Source: Pedobacter heparinus DSM 2366 (lineage in GTDB: Bacteria > Bacteroidota > Bacteroidia > Sphingobacteriales > Sphingobacteriaceae). From it: DNA of 64,000 bases. The notes beneath the pieces are model-generated. The model made no database searches. It was not told where the DNA came from and worked only from the letters and a program-made list of their open reading frames with translations. The DNA is taken from NCBI RefSeq assembly GCF_000023825.1, contig NC_013061.1:62001-126000 (forward strand), read 5' to 3'. Both the position numbers and the translations under genes were made by a program. Shown piece by piece: positions 52,033 to 62,900 of this stretch (position 1 is its first letter; the number at the start of each line of letters is the position of its first letter).

Positions 52033-52606
52033 AAAAGATTAAAAGTGTAAGGTTAAAAAATAATTAACCATGGCATTGGTAAAAACTGTGCCAAAGGGTA
52101 GGTACACATATGGTTTTCCTTTCAGATTTCTGCAGCTTTAACTTTTGGTTTATTTTAAATGTATTGACAATTAGCAAGCTGTGGCTAGGGTTCTCTTTGT
52201 AGGATAATTTTGATTTTTGAAGCAGGAATGTGTTTTTGGATTGGGAAATGTAGCTAAAAACAAACAGGGACCACCTGGCGGTGCGTCCCTGTTATAAGAT
52301 GGTTGATCCACCACAGATCAACCTAAACCAAACAAACTGCAACTATAACGGAGAATATTGCGGAAAAGTTTTGCGCTGATATGTAAATATAATTTCCTGA
52401 CAATATAATGACAGGAGGGGGAATAACCGTTGTTCAGATGTAATAGACTAGTCTTAACTTAAGTTCGGCTCTGCTACTGTGGGGAAGCCAAGGTTTAAAC
52501 CAGAAATCCTGAAAAACCAATAGCAAGTTATAAGCAAAAAGTAATTAAAGTGTGTAAATTGTTTCAATGATTATTTTTTAAATTTGCACACCTTTATAAT
52601 AAAAAC
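52033..52606. other. 574-bp gap with two adjacent strong hairpins
   Basis: No convincing gene. It contains CAGGGAC / GTCCCTG (7 bp) with an inner CACC/GGTG pair at about 52265-52291, directly followed by GGTTGATC / GATCAACC (8 bp, loop CACCACA) at about 52301-52323. A tiny open frame of 26 codons begins at 52299 (ATG to TGA at 52379). A stretch at about 52468-52515 (GCTACTGTGGGGAAGCC) faintly resembles the 3' core of a cobalamin riboswitch but lacks the other parts. Confidence 0.45.
52579..52586 (+). promoter_or_regulatory. Candidate -7 element for the AraC-type gene
   Basis: TAAATTTG matches TAnnTTTG and lies 20 bp before the TTG start at 52607. Confidence 0.5.
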
Positions 52607-53791
52607 TTGCACCTGGTATTCATCACAATTATTGGTTCGATTTTTATTCTTTGCCTGGCCATTGTAAAGCTGTTGCTTTTCAGTAAGGGAAGGCAGTATT
52701 TAAACCTTTTGCTGTGCATAGCCATTTTTGGGGTAATTTGGTACGGCATTATTTATTTGCTTACCAACTCTGGGCTGATAAAAAATCACCCTGTACTCTT
52801 TAATAAAGGCTTACCACTTTATTATCTCATTGCACCATGCTTTTTTCTCTACATCAGGGGGTCCCTGCAGCCAGATTACGCTGTTTTCAGGTTAAAGTAC
52901 CTGTTGCACCTAGTCGTTGTTATTCCGGCCCTGGTTGCTATTGTCCCATATAGTTTTGCCGATACTGCTACACAACAATGGGTGGTAAACCAGATAGACA
53001 AGGATGTCGCTTTTGCCTTTAGTAACAACAGGTATATCGTGCCCAACTGGCATTGGTTCACTTTTCCACTATCTGCACTTTTATATACACTGGCGCAATT
53101 CAGTTTTGCAATAGGGTATGCCAAAACAAAAAAGTATGAAAAAAAGACGCTCACCTGGGTATTGGCATTTACGGTTATTTGCGGAATTATTTTCTTTGGA
53201 ATGCTTGCTGTAAATTTAAGTGTGCTGTCAAATTTCAATGATATCTGGCGTATTCTGCACTCCGGAAGGCTGGTGTTATTCCTGGGTTTAGCAATGCTGG
53301 CGCTCAGTGGTTCTTTTTTTTTAAGCCCCAGCCTTATCTTTGGCTTTGTCCGCTTGAAACCAGCAAGCCAGGCCCGTACTGCTGAAGCGCGTTCAGGCCG
53401 CCTGGAAGGGGAGCTCCATGAAAACCGGGTTAAGATGTATGATACTTCCCTTATTGTAAGGGTCGAAAAATATATACTGCAGGCCGAGGTATTCAGAAAA
53501 ACGGGTCTTACGGTCAGCGATCTTGCCTCTATGCTGGAAATACCCAATCATAAACTTTCCGATCTGTTTAACAATCATTATAAGCTTAACTTCAATACCT
53601 ATATCAATAACCTGCGTGTACATTATGTAAAAGGGCGGCTTGATGCCGGTGAATGGAAGCAGTTTACACTGGAAGCTATTGCACAGGAAGCCGGGTTTTC
53701 TTCCCGCAACACTTTTCTGATCGCATTTAAAAGGATAATGGGGGTTACGCCCTCCAATTACCTGACAAGCCTGAAAGACAAAGCTGCTTAA
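52607..53791 (+). CDS. Seven-TM membrane protein with C-terminal AraC-type DNA-binding domain
   Basis: Protein of 394 residues. Seven hydrophobic segments fill about 1-250 (for example FITIIGSIFILCLAIVKLLL, YLLHLVVVIPALVAIVPY and LVLFLGLAMLALSGSFFLSP). The C-terminal 100 residues form an AraC/XylS double helix-turn-helix (LTVSDLASMLEIPNHKLSDL, LEAIAQEAGFSSRNTFLIAF, ending MGVTPSNYLTSLK). Membrane-bound AraC regulators of this plan are common in Bacteroidota. The frame upstream has no ATG back to a TGA, so TTG at 52607 is the likely start. The giant adhesin gene starts 133 bp downstream on the same strand and may be its target. Confidence 0.88.
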   Translation: MHLVFITIIGSIFILCLAIVKLLLFSKGRQYLNLLLCIAIFGVIWYGIIYLLTNSGLIKNHPVLFNKGLPLYYLIAPCFFLYIRGSLQPDYAVFRLKYLLHLVVVIPALVAIVPYSFADTATQQWVVNQIDKDVAFAFSNNRYIVPNWHWFTFPLSALLYTLAQFSFAIGYAKTKKYEKKTLTWVLAFTVICGIIFFGMLAVNLSVLSNFNDIWRILHSGRLVLFLGLAMLALSGSFFLSPSLIFGFVRLKPASQARTAEARSGRLEGELHENRVKMYDTSLIVRVEKYILQAEVFRKTGLTVSDLASMLEIPNHKLSDLFNNHYKLNFNTYINNLRVHYVKGRLDAGEWKQFTLEAIAQEAGFSSRNTFLIAFKRIMGVTPSNYLTSLKDKAA

Positions 53792-53924
53792 AATACATGT
53801 ACTGATTTTCAAAATCAGGACATCAATTCTGCCTGTTGCATAATAAAAGCAGATTTATTCATGAATTTTTGCAACGTGGAACTCTAATCCCCGATCCACC
53901 GTAAGCCAAACATTGTAACTTTTC

Positions 53925-56900
53925 ATGAACAAACGTTTACTCATTTTTTTTATTGCGCAATTTTTTATCTGTACTACAGGTTTTGCACAATTCACTCTAT
54001 CAGAAAATTTTAAAGGAAGTACTGCCAATGGTATTGTACTTGGCGGCTCTCCTAGCGCATCGCTGACTTCCGGGGGCGTTGATCCTGTAAATCAGGGATA
54101 CCTCAGGTTAACTAAGGACGCGCTGGACCAGCGTGGTTACGCCTATATTGACAAAGCCTTTCCTTCTACCCTGGGGGTACTTCTTGATTTCGAATATAAA
54201 ACCTGGCACTCGGTAACAAATGAAGGTGCAGATGGAATTGTGGTATTCCTGTTTGATGGTTCAATTACCCAATCTAATTTCAGGCTTGGCGGAACCGGTG
54301 CCGGCCTGGGTTATGCGCCAAGGGGCGATAAAAACGAAGCCGGACTGGGAGGGGCTTATCTGGGGATCGGGATCGATGAATACGGAAATTTCTCTTCTAA
54401 TTATGGTACAGTAGGTGCGGCTACAGACCGGGCGGCATCACCCCTAACCCTGGGACGAAGAATAAACAGCATCACACTTCGCGGAAGAGAATCGGATGCT
54501 TACCGGCTTCTTGCTACGACTACACCAACTGCTTCTAGTCAGATTCAACACACGCCAACCTCTGGTTCACGTCCTAACGATGCAACTTTCTACAGAAGGG
54601 TACAGGTAGAGATCAAACCAAACGCAAATGGAAAATATGACATTATTGTCAGGTGGGCAATCAGCCCGGGCGGGGCGCTTACCCAACAGTTTAGTTATTC
54701 TCTGGTAGACCAGTCGGGCGTAAGCTATGCACCCCCTGCAACTTTAAAACTAGGGTTTACTTCTGCAACGGGTGGGTCGCTCAACAATCACGAAATCCGG
54801 AACCTAACGGTAACTACTCCAGGTAATATCCGGGTAGGAAAAAGGGCAGATAAAGATGTGCTGAGAACGATCCCTGCCGGAACAAGTGCCAACCAGGTAA
54901 CTTATACCGTTGAGGTGGTTAACGATAACAGCGTTGCACTTAATAATATAGAATTTAAAGACAGGCTGACAGATGTTAACGGTACCTTAATTCCTTTAAG
55001 TGCTTTTAATATAGGTACTGTGAGTTTTACCGGATTTTTGGCCGGCACAACTGTGAATAAGTCGACCACTGCCAACGAAATTGCAGGCAGTCTGAACATG
55101 GCTGCTGGGGCTACAGGAAAAATTACCGTAACCGGGACTTTAAATGCCGTGCCTGCCGGAAACACACTCAGGAATACGGCAAGCATTAACCCGACAGACA
55201 TCACCGATCTGGATCCGGACAACAACATTGCTGAAGTAAATACCCCGGTACTGGCCGAGGATGTAGACCTTACCATCGCAAAAACTGCAGCTGTTCCATG
55301 TCTCTCTACCAGCGGTAATGATTTTAACGTGGTGGTTTCCAATGTTGGTGCAGTAGCTACTACTGCTATAAATAAGATTGTAGTTACCAAAACCTATCCA
55401 ACCAGTTATACTTTTACTAACCTGTCCAACCCAAACTGGACTTTAGGTACAAGGGAAACTTCGGGCAGTAACTACATTTATAAATATACTTATACTGGGG
55501 GTACTTTGGCTTCCGGGGCCAGCACTTCGCCGATAAGCTACCGGATCACGGTACCCACAGCTGTAAGTACTTATGCAGACGTTGCACAGGTGAGCTACTT
55601 AAATTCTTCCAATGCAAACATTGAAGTTACAGCTAACCAGGGTAACAATTCCACAAGCAATACCATTGCCACAGTTTCTGCCAAACCTGCAGTAGCTGAT
55701 AAAGTTACGTATTGCTTAAATGCTACAGCAACCGCACTTTCTGCTACCCCTACCAATGGAAATACATTGTTGTGGTTTCGGACCAAGGGTGGTGTATCCT
55801 CTATAAATGCACCTGTACCCAGCACCGCAACGGCGGGAAATACAAGTTATTTTGTAAAACAAACCAATGGAAGCTGCGAAAGTGATTATGCAGAGATTGT
55901 AGTTACTGTACAGGCTGCGGTTAATGCCGGCGGCATTGGCAGCAACCAGACCATTTGCAATGGCGCAACGCCTGCAGCCCTAACTTCCTCAACCGCAGGA
56001 AGCGGTGGAACTGCAGGTTCGGGCACTGCTTACAGATGGGAAAGATCTGTGGATGGTGGCGCTACATGGACACCCATAGTTGGGGCTACGGCCAGCACCT
56101 ATGCGCCGGCTGCGCTTACTGCCACCACACAGTTCAGAAGGGTTTACATTTCAACGCTGAATGGTGTAGCCTGTGAGTCCGTAACGGGGCCGGTTACCAT
56201 TACTGTTCAGGATATCACCGGGGCCGGATCAATTGGTACCGACCAAACCATCTGTACCGGAACCATTCCTGCAGCTTTTACTTCAGTTACCAACGGAAGT
56301 GGATCGGCGGGTGCGGCCATCAGCTACAAATGGGAAAGCTCTACAAATGGAACGCTGTGGACTGCCATCAGCAATGCAACATCAGCTACTTATACCCCTA
56401 CTGCAGCCTTAACGGTAACAACCCAGTTCCGGAGAACAGCAATTTCAACATTGAACAGTATGGCCTGTTCTTCCGTGCCTTCCAATGTGGTTACGGTTAC
56501 AGTTAACCAAAACCCTTCGGTAGCAAATGCCGGCGCAGATGCAGAGCAATTTAATTCGGGGGTATTTACCTTGCAGGGAAATGCCCCTGCTGTAGGAACA
56601 GGCATGTGGTCTGTTGTAGCACCCGGAACGGCTACCTTTCAGGATCCTTCCAACCGCAATACGACGGTAACCATAGCAGAAAATACCAGTGCAATTTTAA
56701 GGTGGACCATCAGCAATGGCCCATGTGCGGTATCGGTTGATGATGTAAAGATTACCTATACCAAAAGGACCGATTTACAGGTTACCAAAACCATTGATAA
56801 AACCACACCAAAGGTTGGGGATAACGTAACCTTTACCATAACAGCTAAAAACAATGGACCAAGTAATGCAACAGCGGTTAAAGTTGCAGATGCTTTAAAA

Positions 56901-59900
56901 GCAGGATATACTTTTATAAGCAGTTCTTCCGCAAATTACGCTTCCTCAAATGGTGAGTGGTTGATAGGTAGCCTGGAAAATGGGCTTTCCCAAACCCTCA
57001 CCATTATTGCCCGTGTTAATGCCAATGCCATAGCGGCAGATTATGCCAATGTTGCCACCATCTCCGGAGCAGAAACTGATCCGGATGGCAGTAACAATAC
57101 CAGCACTTTAAATACCATAGTACCTGTTCCTTCGTCAGACATTGAGATCAATAAAACGGCAACACCAAAGCCCGCAATTGCAGGACAGGCACTTACCTAT
57201 ACCATTACGCTAAAGAACAACGGGCCAAGCACGCTCAGGACTTCTGACGTTTTTGCTCTTACAGAAAATCTTCCCGCAGGCTATACTGCCAGTAGCTTTA
57301 CGGCCTCTGCCGGAACTTTTAATCCGGCTACCGGAAACTGGAACGGTTTAACCCTGGCTACTGGGCAGCAGGCTACTTTAACCATTGCAGGCGCAGTAAC
57401 AGCAACGGCCAGCGGAACATTAAGCAATACCGTATCGGTTGCTGTTCCGGCCACAATTTCAGATCCTGATATCAGCAACAACAGTAAAACCGACAATACG
57501 GTGATCAGTCGCCTGCTTGATCTGGGCATTACCAAAACATCCGCACCAAAACCCGTAATTGCAGGTAGCAATTTAACTTATACCATTACCTTAAGCAACA
57601 ATGGCCCGGCCAGCTTATTGGCTACAGATGTAGTAAAGTTAAACGAAAACTTCCCGGCAGGTTATACCGCCTCAACTTTTACTCCATCAACGGGTACCTT
57701 TGATAAAAATACAGGTAACTGGACCGGATTAAACTTAACACAGGGGCAAACGGCAACTTTGACCATTGCAGGTACAGTTGCCGCAAATGCTGTTGGAACG
57801 CTAAGTAATACTGTAAGCCTGGTTGCACCCACAGGTACAACCGATAACAATACCACAAACAATTCTGCTACAGAAACAACAGCCATTAACCGTTCAGTCG
57901 ATTTTGAAATTACCAAAACCGCAACCCCAAAACCTGCGGTAGCCGGCGAGGCCCTTACCTATACCGTAACCGTTAGCAATAAAGGCGTCAGTGCAATGAA
58001 TGCTGCTGATGTATTAAAAGTTACCGATGCTTTGCCAGCTGGTTTTACAGCATCCAGCTATAATGCATCAACCGGAACTTACAATGCGGCCAGCGGAAAC
58101 TGGACAGGTTTAACTTTGGCCAGCGGGCAAAGCGCCAGCTTCACCATCACCGGAAGAGTGGCCGCTTCTGCAACAGGAAATCTGGTAAATAAGGCCGTAC
58201 TGACCGTCCCGGCCGGAATAACTGATCCGACAGGAGCCAATAATGAGGCCACGGACAACACCGTGATTAGCGTGAAACCTGCGCTGGCAATTACCAAATC
58301 AGGTGCTTCAGGCTTAACCGCAGGCTCGGCAGTAAATTATACACTTAAAATTGTAAATACCGGAAGCAGTGATGCCATCAATGCGGCCATTAACGACGCA
58401 GTACCTACTTCAGTACAAAATGTGACCTGGACCGCCACTCCAAATGGGGCTGCTACAATTGTTTCCGGAGGGTCGGGAACCGGGAATACGGTAGCCGTTG
58501 GCGCAAATATACCGGCAGGAAATGCCAATAATTACATTAACGTCAACATCAGCGGAACATTGAGCCCTGCGGCTACGGGCAGCATAACCAATACCGCTTC
58601 GGTCGTACCTGCGGAGCCTCAGGGTTCCGGAAGCAACTCTTCTGTAAATGCCAATGTAACCAGTTCATCAGGAATTGTGATCTCTAAAGCGGGGGCTTCA
58701 TCGGCATCGGCAGGAGATGCCATTACCTATAAAATTGAAATGGGAAACAACGGGCCGAGTAATGCAACCGCAGTACAGGTTGCAGACCTTGTTCCTGCTG
58801 CACTCAGCAATGTAAGCTGGACAAGCCAGACGCAGGGAGGGGCCAGCATAACCAGTGGTGCCACGGGTTCGGGGAATACCATAAATTTAATTGCAAATGT
58901 TCCTGCCGGTATACAGCATAAAGTAATTTTAAATGTAACAGGCACCATAAAGCCGGATTATACAGGCGCCATTACCAATACCGTTGTGGCCACACCCCAG
59001 GAAACTGGCAGCAGCCCTGTAAGTGCACAAGCGGTAACCAGCATCAACAGTAAGCCTGTATTTACCATTGTAAAAAGCGGTCCGGCTACAGTAATTGCCG
59101 GCAACACCATTGTCTACACCATCACCGTAAGGAACACCGGCCCTTCCAACAGCTTAAATACGGTAATTACCGATGATATCCCTTCGGGAATTACCAATGT
59201 GACCTGGACAAGCAGTGTCACTGACGGTGTTGCCAGCATTACTTCTGGCGCAAGCGGTACGGGCAATGCCTTAAGCTTAACCGGAAACTTTAATGCGAAC
59301 AGTACGGTTCAGGTGCATGTAACCGGAAAAGTAAGTTCAGGCCTGCTGGGCAATGTCCTCAACTCGGCAACCGTAACCCCGGCAGAGGCCGGTGTTGTGC
59401 CGGTAACATCCGGACAGGTTATTACCTCAGTTCAAACCAAATCCGGTTTAACAGTTGCTAAAAATGGTCCATCTTCAGTAATTTCAGGCACCAATATCAC
59501 TTATACCATTGAGGTTGGCAACACAGGGCCAAGCGATGCCATGAGTGCAAGGGTCACAGATTTAATCCCGGCTGAAATTCTGAACCCTGTATGGAGTACA
59601 GCCACGCAGGGAACTGCAGCCATCATTAGCGGCGGAACAGGAAGTGGAAATGACCTGCAAACTGTTGTAAATGTTCCGGCAGGGGCAGGCAATAAGGTCA
59701 TTGTTACCATTACCGGCAAAGCAAGTGCTTCCTACAGTGGGGCCATAACCAATACGGCATATGTAACAGCAACCGAACAGAACAGCCCTTCGCCGCAATC
59801 TTCAGTTACTACAACAATAAACAGGCTTCCATCGGTATCTGTTACCAAAAATGGCCCTTCATCGATCGTTGCGGGTGCCGGCATTAATTACAGTATTGAT

Positions 59901-62900
59901 GTAACGAATACCAGTACAGCAGATGCACAAAACCTGGAAATTAAAGACCTGGTCCCATCAGAAATCAGCGCGGTAAGCTGGACCGCCGTCACAGCAGGTT
60001 CTGCCACGGTAAACGGAACAGCTTCCGGAACCGGAAACAATATCGTTCTTACAGGGAATATTCCGGCTGGAGCGGCAAACAAAATAACGCTTAACATTAG
60101 CGGAAAGGTTAGCGCCGCTTATAGCGGTACCTTGAGCAACACCGCAACGGCAACACCGGCAGAAACAGGCACAGCAGTAAAAACATCATCGGTTAGCACA
60201 GCAGTACAAAAAATACCGGTACTGTCTATTGAAAAGACCGGCCCGGCAAACATCAATGCGGGCCAGGATATCAGCTACACCTTAAAAATTAAAAATAACG
60301 CTACTGCAAATGCAGATTTAGCTTTAATTACAGACAATGTTCCTGCGGCTATACAGAATGTAACCTGGTCTGCAACAGTTGCCGGTGACGCAACAATTAG
60401 TGGTACGGCAAACGGAACCGGAAATGCGATTAGCCTAACGGGCAATATTCCAGCAGGAACCGGAAATGAGATTTTGGTTATCATTAACGGAAAGGTAAGC
60501 CCATCGGCAAATGCCAGCCTGGTAAATGCCGCAACGGTTACACCGGCAGAAACCGGGGCTGCTGCCAAAACATCGAATACCATAACTACCCAGGTAAGCA
60601 AAACACCTTCTGTTAGTTTAATTAAAACCGGGCCTGCCACAGCTAAAGCCGGAGAAGTAGTTACTTATATTATAGATGCGGTTAACACGGGTCCTTCTAA
60701 TGCAGACAACCTGGCCATAGCAGATGTGGTTCCGGCAATTTTAACCAACGTTACCTGGACAGCAGTTGCCAATGGGATCTCAACTCTGGCAAGCACTTCA
60801 GGTACCGGAAATCTGGCCTTAACAGGAAACCTGAATGTTGGTGCGGCCAATAAGATCCGGATCACCATTATCGGAACGGTTCCGGCAAATCAGGTAAATA
60901 CAACCATTACAAATACCGCCAGGGCAATTCCGGCAGAAACTGGCCTGACGGTTAGTTCTAATACAATCAGCACAGTGATTACTAACCAGAGCAATATTTC
61001 CATTGTAAAATCTGCCCCGGTAGCAGTTAACGCAGGCGAACTGGTAAATTATACCCTACTGGTTAAAAATGCCGGTCCAAGTAATGCACTAAATGCCACT
61101 ATTGCAGATGCTGTTCCCGCAGCTATCCAGAATGTAAGTTGGACCGCCGTTGCAAGCGGGACCGCAAACCTGACTTTTGGCGCTACAGGGACCGGAAACG
61201 CGGTGAATATGAGGGCCAACCTTCCTGCAGGTGATACCAATACCGTTCTGGTACAGATTACCGGTAAACTAAACCCGGCATTTAGCGGAACGGCGTTAAG
61301 CAATACCGCATCGGTTGCGCCTTCAGAAACCGGAAACCCGGTTGTCAATTCCAATACAACAAACACTTCGGTAAGCAAACAGGCGGATTTAAGGATTTCG
61401 AAAACCGGGCCCGCAAGCCTTTTTGCCGGAGAACAGGTTACTTATACCATAACCTTAGAAAACCAGGGTCCTGGTGATGTTACAGGTGCAGCAATCAGCG
61501 ACTTGCTTCCTGCGTCCATCATCAATACCAGCTGGAGCGTAGCTACTCAGGGTACAGCAAGCACGAATGTTAATAACGGCACCGGAAACCTGAATCTTAG
61601 CGCGTCGCTTAAAGCCGGCGGTACAGATAAAGTTGTGGTTACGTTGCTGGGTACGGTTGATCCGGGATACCAGGGTGTAAATGTAACCAATACCGCCACC
61701 GCAACTCCGCCATCCGGGGTTACCGATCCGACTCCGGCCAGCGCCGTTGTAAGTACTGCCATCACACGTAAAGCCAATGTCAGGATGGTAAAGTCTGGTC
61801 CGGCAAATGCCAAAGCAGGGGAAGAAATTAATTATACCTTGCGGATTACCAACCAGGGGCCAAGTAGTGCCATTGGTACAGCGATAATTGATAACCTGCC
61901 TGCCGGAATTGTTGCCGGCTCGGTTACCTGGACTGCCACCGCCACAACAGGGTCCAGTGTAAGCTCAGCTTCGGGTACAGGAAATATAAATTTAACGGCT
62001 GATATTGCGCCGGTTTCCGGAGTGATAGAAGTGAAGATCAAGGCCTTGGTCAGTCCTTCATTAACAGATGGCACTTCTATTGCAAATACCGCCACCGCCA
62101 CCGTGGCTGTAGGTATAACGGATCCGGAACCGGGAAACAATACTTCAACATTTAATACAGTTGTAGATAACGATCCAAACTTTACCGTTGCAAAATCCGG
62201 ACCTGCAAATGCAAATGTAGGCGACCACATTACCTATACCATCCTGGTTAAAAATACCGGACCTGGCGATATTACCGAGGCCTTTATTGTTGACAATGTA
62301 CCGGACGATGTTGAGGTGCTAGACTGGACAGCAACGGCTAATGGCTCGGCTGTAATTAGCCCGGGTTCGTCATCATCAGGTACAACAAATAATGTTTATA
62401 CCGTTGCCGACATCCCGACAGGCAACAACAGTATATTAATTACGATTAACGGGATCATCAAACAAAGTGCAGGTTCATCTTTCACCAACAAGGCCGAAGC
62501 CACTTCTGGCGTTGTTAAAGGAAGTTCGGTATCAACAAGCGTTAACCGCTCTACAGATATTGCAGTGATCAAGGCCGGCCCTCAAAGTGCTTCGGCGGGA
62601 GAGACAGTTACCTATACCTTAAATGTGTACAATAATGGTTCAGTAGATGTTGACAACCTGGTGATTACGGACCTGGTAAATACATTGCTTACCGATGTAA
62701 GCTGGACCACAACTGCAATGGGTTCGGCCAGGGTCAGCTCTGTTCCTTACGGGGCGGGCAATACCGTACAGCTAACCGGAAATATCGCAGGTGGCCAGGG
62801 TAATTTTATTACGGTTACCATAAACGGAAAAATACCATCTAATGCAGCTTTGGGGCCATTATCCAATACGGCAACAGTAACCTTGCCTTCAGGGGTTACC

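Noticed and set aside
52299..52379. 26-codon peptide gene
   Set aside because: Plausible start and stop, but no homology that I recognise and no coding signal beyond an open frame. Kept only as an observation.
52468..52515. Cobalamin riboswitch 3' core
   Set aside because: GCTACTGTGGGGAAGCC resembles part of the consensus, but the GGTGCAAATCC-type box and the receptor helices are missing, and the downstream genes have no link to cobalamin.
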